A model generated the notes under the pieces. It saw only the letters and a program-made list of their open reading frames with translations. It did no database searches and was not told where the DNA came from. This document shows, one piece after another, positions 1 to 5,956 of a DNA stretch of 20,534 nucleotides. The translations under genes and the position numbers were made by a program. Origin of the DNA: Flavicella sp964230805. GTDB taxonomy: Bacteria; Bacteroidota; Bacteroidia; Flavobacteriales; Flavobacteriaceae. The first letter of the stretch is position 1. Every line of letters begins with the position of its first letter. Where the stretch lies: contig CAXRIA010000018.1 in NCBI GenBank assembly GCA_964230805.1, forward strand, positions 1 through 20,534, written 5' to 3'.

Positions 1-609
1 TCTTCTGCCCAAGTGGTAATCGTTCCGTTTCCTTCAAAATCGTCATATACGGTGACCTCCGTATCAGAGCCCGATCCTCCTCCGCTATTATCGGATGTAT
101 CGTCATAATCAAAATCATCGATATACGCGATTACTGGATCGGTATTATTTTCAGAATTTACTTGCAATACAATTCGATTGAAATCTGTTCTTGAGGTGGG
201 AGCTGCTGAGTTCGCATTTAAATTTATGTAAGAATCATTGGCAAAATCAAATTGCACTTCTTGCCATTGATCCAACAAAATAGGCTTGATAATTTCACTT
301 TGGGTAGTCCAAGGTTGCCCCAAGGTACCGTCCTGTAGTTTTAACGATATTTGATTGGGCTGATTTCCAGTAATACTTGATGAGGGAACGTAAATTTTTA
401 AGGCAAAGGTGCTATTGGTCGATAAATCAAAATTATCTGTCGTGTCAAATCGAACATTGGCATACTGCCCTCCAGTATCTTCATATTTTAAAACCGTTGC
501 CGAGGTATTGATCCCTTCGACATAAGGATTTGCAAAACTTGTATCCATGCTGGCACCATCTCCTGCCCAAGTGGTAATCGTTCCGTTTCCTTCAAAATCG
601 TCATGCACG
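1..609 (-). repeat. Tandem 186-residue module of the GH16 protein, second copy cut by window edge
   Basis: Bases 1-51 repeat 559-609 with only three mismatches, a period of 558 bases (186 codons, in frame). One complete module is visible, followed by the start of a second. The near identity at third codon positions suggests recent duplication or gene conversion. Confidence 0.8.
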
Positions 610-1502
610 TTGGTCGCAGGATTGGAATCAGATCCTCCTCCACCGCCATCTACTGGGGTCGGTTCGTACACACGAACATAATCTATGTCCATACTGCTCT
701 CTGTGAAACTTGATACAATACTGGGTTCAATGGCTATGTTTAACAGAAAATATTGCGGGGCATCATAGGGCCATGTATTGGCATCTTTCACCTCTGGATT
801 GTAGGTGTAATGTGACACCCCATCCACACTAAAAATCATGCGCTCTGCATTCCAATCCAATTCATACACATGAAATTCACTCGAAGCCATGGGAATCGTT
901 TGACCGCCATGATTGATGGTTCCTCCATAGCTGGAAGGCGTATGCATCGCACTGCTTATGTAATTTTGATTGCTCCCCCAGTGTTCCATAATATCTATCT
1001 CTCCACAGGCAGGCCAGGCGGTGGTTCCATGTGTCTCTGCCCAATAACCTCCTGCTTCAGTAATGTTTTGTCCCAACATCCAAATGGCTGGCCAGGTACC
1101 AGATCCCGTTGGCAACTTCGCACGAACTTCTACACGACCGTATTGGAAAGCATATTTGGAATTCAATCTTGCGGAGGTATACTGTTTCGTGTGTCCTTGG
1201 TCTGTAAATGTCTCTTTTTTCGCCACAATACGCAACACTCCATTACTCACATAAGAATTGTCGAGACGATTTGTATAGTGTTGAATTTCTCCATTGTACC
1301 AGCTTCCACCAGAAGGAAGTTGTGTTTGATGAAACCATTTTCCATCATCGATGGCTCCATCGGTATCAAACTCATCGGACCAAAGCAACACATTGGAATT
1401 TGTTTTTTGAGCTGTTTGACTTTTTGCGGCATAGCTCTTTTGTGAGAATCCTTGGTGAGTGAATAAGAAGAAACAAAGAAAGATGGTATGTAATCTTGAC
1501 AT
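1..1502 (-). CDS. Secreted GH16 glycoside hydrolase (laminarinase-like) with repeated C-terminal modules, partial
   Basis: This is a 5'-complete reading frame of about 500 codons running off the left edge, so the C-terminus is missing. It starts at ATG 1502 with a signal peptide of about 20 residues (hydrophobic LHTIFLCFFLF, then GFSQ). Residues ~45-265 form a GH16 catalytic domain. The active-site motif GEIDIMEH is at 999-1004 and below, giving nucleophile E168, D170 and acid/base E173. The WPAIWML segment and the FHVYELDW segment with nearby VDG also fit the beta-1,3-glucanase (laminarinase) branch of GH16; this substrate is inferred, not proven. A Gly-rich linker precedes a beta-sandwich-like module (residues ~298-475, DDFEGNGTITTWA) that resembles carbohydrate-binding modules. 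A second copy starts at residue ~484. Hydrolysis would take place outside the cell, feeding glucans to uptake systems. A type IX secretion tail may lie beyond the window. Confidence 0.88.
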   Translation of the reverse strand, partial: MSRLHTIFLCFFLFTHQGFSQKSYAAKSQTAQKTNSNVLLWSDEFDTDGAIDDGKWFHQTQLPSGGSWYNGEIQHYTNRLDNSYVSNGVLRIVAKKETFTDQGHTKQYTSARLNSKYAFQYGRVEVRAKLPTGSGTWPAIWMLGQNITEAGGYWAETHGTTAWPACGEIDIMEHWGSNQNYISSAMHTPSSYGGTINHGGQTIPMASSEFHVYELDWNAERMIFSVDGVSHYTYNPEVKDANTWPYDAPQYFLLNIAIEPSIVSSFTESSMDIDYVRVYEPTPVDGGGGGSDSNPATNVHDDFEGNGTITTWAGDGASMDTSFANPYVEGINTSATVLKYEDTGGQYANVRFDTTDNFDLSTNSTFALKIYVPSSSITGNQPNQISLKLQDGTLGQPWTTQSEIIKPILLDQWQEVQFDFANDSYINLNANSAAPTSRTDFNRIVLQVNSENNTDPVIAYIDDFDYDDTSDNSGGGSGSDTEVTVYDDFEGNGTITTWAE

Positions 1503-1527
1503 GGTTTTAATTTTAGTTTGGTTCACA

Positions 1528-1535
1528 CAAAATTA
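1528..1535 (-). promoter_or_regulatory. Candidate Bacteroidota -7 box for the GH16 gene
   Basis: On the minus strand TAATTTTG matches TAnnTTTG and ends 25 bases before the ATG. No TTG is seen at the expected -33 distance, so this is only a candidate. Confidence 0.33.
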
Positions 1536-1602
1536 TACTATTTGGCTAGTTTTTTTTACTTAAAAAACCCTACAAATGCACTACAACTGGATAACATATG
1601 CT

Positions 1603-2259
1603 TTACAAAATATTTTTAGGAGCGGGGTTTAAAAGTTCTAAAAAGAGTTCTCTCGAAATTTCTTCGGCACCCAAACTTGCCAAGTGACTGTTGTACACTT
1701 GGCAATCTAAAAACTTATAGCTTTCTTGTTTTAGCCGCTCTACCAAATAAACAAACGCTACCTTGGAAGCGTTGCTCACTTTGCTAAACATACTTTCACC
1801 ACAAAAAACAGTCCCTAAATCAACGCCGTATAACCCTCCCACCAATTGGTCGTTTTGCCATACCTCCACTGATTTTGCCTTGCCTATTTCGTGCAATTTT
1901 ACATAGGCTTCCTCCATCTCGTCAGTAATCCATGTGCCCAGATCCTCTTTTCGTTGGATAGACTTGCAATGGTGAATTACCTCTTTAAAATTTTGATTGA
2001 AGGTTATGACAAACTGCTTACTCTTCAGAATTTTTCGCAAACTTTTGGAAACTTTTATCTTGTCAAAAAACAAAACCATGCGTGGATTTGGACAATACCA
2101 AACGATCGGTTCTCCTAAGGAATACCATGGAAAAATTCCATTTTTATAAGCTTCGAGTAATCTCTCTATTGAGAGATCACCTCCTAGTGCCAGAATTCCC
2201 TCTTCTGAAACACATTCTAACGAAGGAAATTTTATGTCGTTTTTTGACAGCCAAATCAT
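1603..2259 (-). CDS. aat: Leucyl/phenylalanyl-tRNA-protein transferase
   Basis: The enzyme transfers Leu or Phe from aminoacyl-tRNA to the N-terminal Lys or Arg of proteins. This marks them for ClpS/ClpAP degradation in the cytoplasm (N-degron pathway). Family signatures are all present: GGDLSIERLLEAYKNGIFPW near the N-terminus, WYCPNPRMV, the TWITDEMEEAYVKLHEIG segment, SVEVWQ, LVGGLYG, and FCGESMFSKVSNASK. The 218-residue length is close to the E. coli protein (about 234). I chose ATG 2259, which begins MIWLSKND as family members do; the frame is open back to another ATG at 2289. The gene lies alone between the GH16 gene and the terminator of the tsf block. No clear promoter was seen. Confidence 0.93.
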   Translation of the reverse strand: MIWLSKNDIKFPSLECVSEEGILALGGDLSIERLLEAYKNGIFPWYSLGEPIVWYCPNPRMVLFFDKIKVSKSLRKILKSKQFVITFNQNFKEVIHHCKSIQRKEDLGTWITDEMEEAYVKLHEIGKAKSVEVWQNDQLVGGLYGVDLGTVFCGESMFSKVSNASKVAFVYLVERLKQESYKFLDCQVYNSHLASLGAEEISRELFLELLNPAPKNIL

Positions 2260-2355
2260 TTCCCAAAAATATAAAAATCCGTAGGGCAAATCATTTTATT
2301 AACTCATAAATTTTGAATAGGCGCTTGCGAAACAAACAACAAAATTCTCACAAAA

Positions 2356-2387
2356 AAAAAGCTGTTTGAAAGTTCAAACAGCTTTTT
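2356..2387 (-). terminator. Strong hairpin terminator after tsf
   Basis: The stem pairs 2361-2369 with 2374-2382 (GCTGTTTGA / TCAAACAGC) around a four-base loop, extended by an A tract on one side and a T tract on the other. On the minus strand it begins 20 bases after the tsf stop codon and ends in a U run. It probably closes the rplM-rpsI-rpsB-tsf transcript and separates it from aat. Confidence 0.88.
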
Positions 2388-2406
2388 ATCATGTATAAGT
2401 TGAAAA

Positions 2407-3375
2407 TTATCCGAGTGCCACTCTTGAAAAGTTCACTACAGAAACGTCACCCAATGCTTTCACGTATTCGGCCACCGTTTTCTTTTCATCTTTGATGAAG
2501 TTTTGATCTAAAAGACAAAGCTCTTGATCTAAAGTTGTATTGTCAGAAATAAATCTTTCCAATTTTCCTGGCAAAATTCGATCCCAGATTTTCTCTGGTT
2601 TTCCTTCTGCCTTCAATTCTTCTTGCAACTTTACTTTGGTTGCTTCGATAATCTCATCTGTCAACTGTGACTTAGAAATAAAGCTAGGTACATTTTTCAA
2701 TGTTTTTCCTAATCTTCCCAACTCAATGTTTTCTTTCTCAATTACGGCGATACGCGCTTCGGTCTCTGCCGCAACAAACTCAGGGTCTAAATCTTTGTAA
2801 GACAATGTTTTTGCTCCCATTGCAGCCGCTTGCATTGCCAAATCTTTGGCAACCACATCGGCTCCTTCTACATTTGCAGACAATCCCACCAAAGAAGCAA
2901 TTTTGTTTCCTGCGTGGATGTAATAGCCTACATAAGGGGCTTCAATTTTTGAAAAATCGTTCAAATCAATTTTTTCACCAATGACTCCCGTCTGCTCGAT
3001 CAATTTTTCTGCTACGGTCATTCCTCCAAAATCTGAAGCTAAAAACTCCTCTTTTGTAGCGTAAGCCAAGGCTTTTTCTGCCAATTCTGTAGCCAAGGCT
3101 ACAAAACTTTCGTTCTTTCCAACAAAATCTGTTTCACATCCTAAAACAATCGAAACACCTGCTGTATTGTCTGCATTTACTTTTGCAATCGCAGCACCTT
3201 CAGTAGATTCTCTATCCGCTCTTTTGGCAGCAACCTTTTGTCCTTTTTTACGAAGAACTTCAATTGCTTTGTCAAAATCACCTTCTGCTTCTACCAAAGC
3301 TTTTTTACAATCCATCATTCCAGACCCAGTTGCTTTTCGCAACTTCATTACGTCTGCAGCTTTAATTTCTGCCAT
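2407..3375 (-). CDS. tsf: Translation elongation factor Ts
   Basis: EF-Ts is the guanine-nucleotide exchange factor for EF-Tu. The N-terminal UBA-like domain (MAEIKAADVMKLRKATGSGM, then MDCKKALVEAEGD) and the exchange-core motif TDFVGKNE are both evident. The 322-residue length is on the long side, as in other Bacteroidota, with a C-terminal stretch from about residue 260 containing two Cys-free helices and DQELCLLDQ. It follows rpsB by 86 bases on the same strand, the near-universal rpsB-tsf arrangement. The terminator lies directly downstream. Confidence 0.97.
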   Translation of the reverse strand: MAEIKAADVMKLRKATGSGMMDCKKALVEAEGDFDKAIEVLRKKGQKVAAKRADRESTEGAAIAKVNADNTAGVSIVLGCETDFVGKNESFVALATELAEKALAYATKEEFLASDFGGMTVAEKLIEQTGVIGEKIDLNDFSKIEAPYVGYYIHAGNKIASLVGLSANVEGADVVAKDLAMQAAAMGAKTLSYKDLDPEFVAAETEARIAVIEKENIELGRLGKTLKNVPSFISKSQLTDEIIEATKVKLQEELKAEGKPEKIWDRILPGKLERFISDNTTLDQELCLLDQNFIKDEKKTVAEYVKALGDVSVVNFSRVALG

Positions 3376-3412
3376 GATTTATTTACTTTTTTTATTATGA
3401 TCTCAAAAACAA

Positions 3413-3431
3413 GTTCTTTCTTTCAAAGAAC
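3413..3431 (-). other. Small hairpin in the rpsB-tsf spacer
   Basis: A seven-base stem pairs GTTCTTT (3413-3419) with AAAGAAC (3425-3431) around a five-base loop between rpsB and tsf. There is no U run after it on the minus strand, so it may be an RNA stability or processing element rather than a terminator. Confidence 0.35.
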
Positions 3432-3461
3432 AGGCTTCGCAATCATGAAAGGTTTATTAAA

Positions 3462-4241
3462 TTACTTTTCTTCTTTTACTTCTGCTGGTGTTTCCACTTT
3501 TTCCTCAGCGACTACAGGAGCTTCTTCTGTTTTTTCCACTTTTTCTTTGGAAGCTTTTCTGTTGCTCAAACCATTTGCAATTGCTTCAATCACGTAAGTC
3601 ATCACCTTGTCAATTGATTTTGAAGCGTCATCGTTTGCAGGAATGACAAAATCTACCGCTCTTGGGTCAGAGTTTGTATCTACCAAAGCAAATACAGGAA
3701 TGTTCAATTTTTGAGCCTCAGCAACAGCAATGTGTTCTTTTTTCACATCTACAACAAATAAAGCACCCGGCAAACGCGTCATGTCAGCGATGGAACCTAA
3801 GTTCTTTTCTAATTTTGCTCTTTGACGATCGATTTGCAACTGCTCTCTTTTTGACAATGCAGCAAAAGATCCGTCTTGTTTCATTCTATCAATCTGAGCC
3901 ATTTTTTTCACAGCTTTTCTGATTGTGATGAAATTCGTCAACATTCCTCCAGGCCATCTTTCTGTGATGTAAGGCATATTTACAGAGGCTGCTTTGTCGC
4001 CAACACTGTCTTTTGCTTGTTTTTTGGTCGCTACAAATAAAATTTTTCTTCCTGACGCAGCAATTTTCTCTAATGCCGCAGAAGCTTCTTCAATTTTTGC
4101 TGCCGTTTTGTACAAGTCAATAATATGAACTCCATTGCGCTCTGTGTAAATAAAAGGAGCCATGTTTGGGTTCCATTTTCTTGTCAAGTGTCCAAAGTGA
4201 ACACCTGCGTCTAATAATTCTTTAATTTCGATGTTTGCCAT
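3462..4241 (-). CDS. rpsB: 30S ribosomal protein S2
   Basis: S2 binds the 30S subunit at the head-body junction and is needed for mRNA binding through S1. The sequence is a canonical S2: LLDAGVHFGHLTRKWNPNM near the N-terminus, HIIDLYKT, FVATKKQA, ERWPGGMLTNF, and the DTNSDPRAVDFVIPANDDA segment. At 259 residues it carries a charged low-complexity tail after about residue 230, rich in E, K, V, P and A (TEEAPVVAEEKVE), as is usual for Bacteroidota S2. It starts at ATG 4241 and is preceded by an unusually long 164-base spacer after rpsI that contains a hairpin. Confidence 0.97.
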   Translation of the reverse strand: MANIEIKELLDAGVHFGHLTRKWNPNMAPFIYTERNGVHIIDLYKTAAKIEEASAALEKIAASGRKILFVATKKQAKDSVGDKAASVNMPYITERWPGGMLTNFITIRKAVKKMAQIDRMKQDGSFAALSKREQLQIDRQRAKLEKNLGSIADMTRLPGALFVVDVKKEHIAVAEAQKLNIPVFALVDTNSDPRAVDFVIPANDDASKSIDKVMTYVIEAIANGLSNRKASKEKVEKTEEAPVVAEEKVETPAEVKEEK

Positions 4242-4319
4242 TTTTGTTTTTGTTTACGTTCTCTAGTATAGCAATGAGTGAGTAGCGCTTTGCGGTCTCC
4301 CCCATTTAGATGCTAAACA

Positions 4320-4339
4320 AGCCCTGATTGAACAGGGCT
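4320..4339 (-). promoter_or_regulatory. Hairpin in the rpsI-rpsB spacer: candidate attenuator or S2 leader element
   Basis: A perfect seven-base stem (AGCCCTG / CAGGGCT) with a six-base loop lies 67 bases after the rpsI stop and 78 bases before the rpsB start. On the minus strand it is followed by TTGTTT, a weak U run. It could be a partial terminator that lowers rpsB-tsf expression relative to rplM-rpsI, or part of a leader bound by S2. No good TAnnTTTG promoter was found in the spacer. Confidence 0.42.
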
Positions 4340-4405
4340 GCGATAACTTGATTATATTTATTTTTTGTCCGTGTTGGACATCGCATAAAATCCCAATAAA
4401 ACGGA

Positions 4406-4792
4406 TTAACGTTTCGAGAATTGGAATTTCTTTCTTGCTTTCTTTTGACCAAATTTCTTACGCTCAACCATTCTTGGGTCTCTCGTAAGCAATCCTTCAG
4501 GTTTCAAAATTGCTCTGTTTTCAGCATCAATTTCGCACAAGGCTCTAGAGATTGCCAAACGAATCGCTTCTGCTTGACCTGTTACACCACCACCAAAAAC
4601 ATTTACTTTGATATCAAATGCTTCTGCATTTTCTGTCAACATTAGTGGTTGTTGAACTTTATATCGCAACGTTGAGGTTGTAAAGTAGTTGTCCAACTCT
4701 CTTTTGTTAATTGTGATATTTCCTTTTCCTTCTGATAGGTAAACACGCGCTACGGCTGTTTTTCTTCTTCCTATTTTGTGAACTATATCCAT
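4406..4792 (-). CDS. rpsI: 30S ribosomal protein S9
   Basis: This S9 protein is 128 residues with the classic start (IGRRKTAVARVYL), the GGGVTGQAEAIRLAISRAL core and the LTRDPRMVERKKFGQKKARKKFQFSKR C-terminus, whose last Arg reaches toward P-site tRNA in the ribosome. It begins five bases after the rplM stop codon, so the two genes are surely co-transcribed and probably translationally coupled. Confidence 0.97.
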   Translation of the reverse strand: MDIVHKIGRRKTAVARVYLSEGKGNITINKRELDNYFTTSTLRYKVQQPLMLTENAEAFDIKVNVFGGGVTGQAEAIRLAISRALCEIDAENRAILKPEGLLTRDPRMVERKKFGQKKARKKFQFSKR

Positions 4793-4797
4793 GTTAA

Positions 4798-5253
4798 TTA
4801 TCTTAGGTCGTTTAAGTTAAATGCTTTTGGCTCTTGAGCAGTTTGTTTGTGCTCTCCTCCTGCATATACATACAAGTTTCTAAAAATAGCTGCTCCTAAT
4901 TTGTTTTTAGGCAACATCCCTTTTACTGCTTTCTCGACTAAACGAGTCGGATCTTTTTCGAACATTTCTGTTGCTGATAAAGATCTTTGACCTCCTGGAT
5001 ATCCTGTGTGACGAATGTACGTTTTGTCATTCCACTTGTTTCCAGTCAAAATAATTTTTTCTGCATTGATCACTACAACGTTGTCTCCACAATCTACATG
5101 TGGCGTGTAGTTAGTTTTGTACTTCCCTCTGAGCAACATGGCTACTTTGGAAGCAAAACGACCCAATGTTTGTCCGTCCGCATCTACAACCAACCACTCT
5201 TTATTGACAGTGTTTTTGTTTGCCGATACTGTTTTGTAACTTAATGTGTTCAT
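4798..5253 (-). CDS. rplM: 50S ribosomal protein L13
   Basis: L13 is an early-assembly protein of the large subunit. Diagnostic segments are WLVVDADGQTLGRFASKVA, LRGKYKTNYTPHVDCGD, VVVINAEKI, KTYIRHTGYPGGQR and AVKGMLPKNKLG. Its 151 residues match the family. It is the first gene of the ribosomal block, starts at ATG 5253, and lies 49 bases downstream of a predicted transcription start with a good Bacteroidota-type promoter. Confidence 0.97.
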   Translation of the reverse strand: MNTLSYKTVSANKNTVNKEWLVVDADGQTLGRFASKVAMLLRGKYKTNYTPHVDCGDNVVVINAEKIILTGNKWNDKTYIRHTGYPGGQRSLSATEMFEKDPTRLVEKAVKGMLPKNKLGAAIFRNLYVYAGGEHKQTAQEPKAFNLNDLR

Positions 5254-5292
5254 ACACTATTAGTTTTTGTATTGATGAATAAATATTTTTTT

Positions 5293-5306
5293 CCCTGTTT
5301 AAAGGG
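5293..5306 (-). promoter_or_regulatory. Hairpin at the very start of the rplM leader RNA
   Basis: The RNA segment CCCUUUAAACAGGG forms a four-base stem with a six-base loop at or within a few bases of the predicted 5' end of the rplM mRNA, followed by an A-rich single strand. Ribosomal leaders upstream of L13 have been predicted in Bacteroidia; whether this one matches is not settled here. Confidence 0.35.
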
Positions 5307-5309
5307 CTG

Positions 5310-5340
5310 CAAATATAGGACTAATTATTCTATTGAACAA
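5310..5340 (-). promoter_or_regulatory. Promoter of the rplM-rpsI-rpsB-tsf operon
   Basis: On the minus strand TTG (5340-5338) is separated by exactly 20 bases from TATATTTG (5317-5310), a full match to the Bacteroidota sigma-70-type consensus TTG...TAnnTTTG. Transcription should begin around 5302-5304, leaving a leader of about 50 bases. Confidence 0.75.
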
Positions 5341-5376
5341 TAGGTCTTCAAAAATAAAAAGGTTGGGGTATTTTGT

Positions 5377-5397
5377 TTTGAAAAATTATTTTTCAAA
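5377..5397 (-). terminator. AT-rich perfect palindrome after the DUF2141 gene, possible terminator
   Basis: TTTGAAAAA and TTTTTCAAA form a nine-base stem with a three-base loop, 108 bases after the DUF2141 stop and 37 bases before the -33 element of the rplM promoter. It has little GC in the stem and no long U run, so terminator function is uncertain. Confidence 0.3.
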
Positions 5398-5504
5398 TAC
5401 TTGTAAATCACTAGCTTTTCATAGCTTGTAGATCTTTCTCTGTGTTGTCATTTTTTGGTTTTGAAAGCATCCGTTTTCGACATGGCAAACCGCTTTTTTC
5501 AAGT

Positions 5505-5945
5505 TCAATGAATCAGCGCGATTTGAACTTCTTTTTTTGTGCCTGACACCCAAAAAAAACAATCGTCAAATGTAGGCTTTGAAAATTTTGGCTGAAAATT
5601 ATTACTGAAACCAAAGGGCTCTTTTGGATACCCTACAAATGTCTTGTCGAGTTTTTGATTTTCGTTAACATCTTGATACAAGGCTATTGCATAGGTACCA
5701 TTTGGCACTTCAAACGTTACTTCTGCGCAAGGAATTTGTGGTTTGATTTTTTTTCTTTTCAATTCTTTCCCTTTTTCTGGAAAATCTTCAGCCTTGTTGT
5801 AAATCGTAACATACATGGCGCCTTCTGACTTTTTGATGTTTTGTATTTTTACTATCAGAGTTGATTTCTTTTCAATTTTCAGAGAAAATCCAAACAAACT
5901 GCAGAGCACAAAAAGGCAACTTATATTTCGAATTGTATTTTTCAC
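5505..5945 (-). CDS. Exported DUF2141 family protein
   Basis: The protein resembles DUF2141 proteins, small predicted exported beta-sandwich proteins of unknown role that are common in Bacteroidota. The family core is seen in the SEGAMYVTIYNKAEDFP segment, then GTYAIALYQDVNENQKLD, FVGYPKEPFGFSNN and PTFDDCFFWV. The frame is open back to a TTG at 5975 that overlaps polA. I prefer GTG 5945, which gives 146 residues, a clean N-terminal hydrophobic export signal (NISCLFVLCSLFGFSL) and a start 11 bases after the polA stop. There is no ATG in the N-terminal part. It is probably the last gene of the permease-aroK-polA run. The DVNENQKLD stretch looks like a Ca-binding loop (inference). Confidence 0.82.
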   Translation of the reverse strand: MKNTIRNISCLFVLCSLFGFSLKIEKKSTLIVKIQNIKKSEGAMYVTIYNKAEDFPEKGKELKRKKIKPQIPCAEVTFEVPNGTYAIALYQDVNENQKLDKTFVGYPKEPFGFSNNFQPKFSKPTFDDCFFWVSGTKKEVQIALIH

Positions 5946-5956
5946 TGTCTTTAAAA

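Noticed and set aside
870..1445. 191-codon plus-strand frame opposite the GH16 gene
   Set aside because: It lies wholly antisense to a clear GH16 domain with active-site motif and signal peptide, and has no recognisable protein features.
2203..2275. TATTTTTG box just before the aat ATG at 2259 as a promoter
   Set aside because: It would start transcription at or inside the gene, and the TTG spacing is only about 15 bases.
4242..4275. E. coli-like TATACT box before rpsB
   Set aside because: Bacteroidota promoters use TAnnTTTG; no matching upstream TTG spacing is present and the position is inside the leader.
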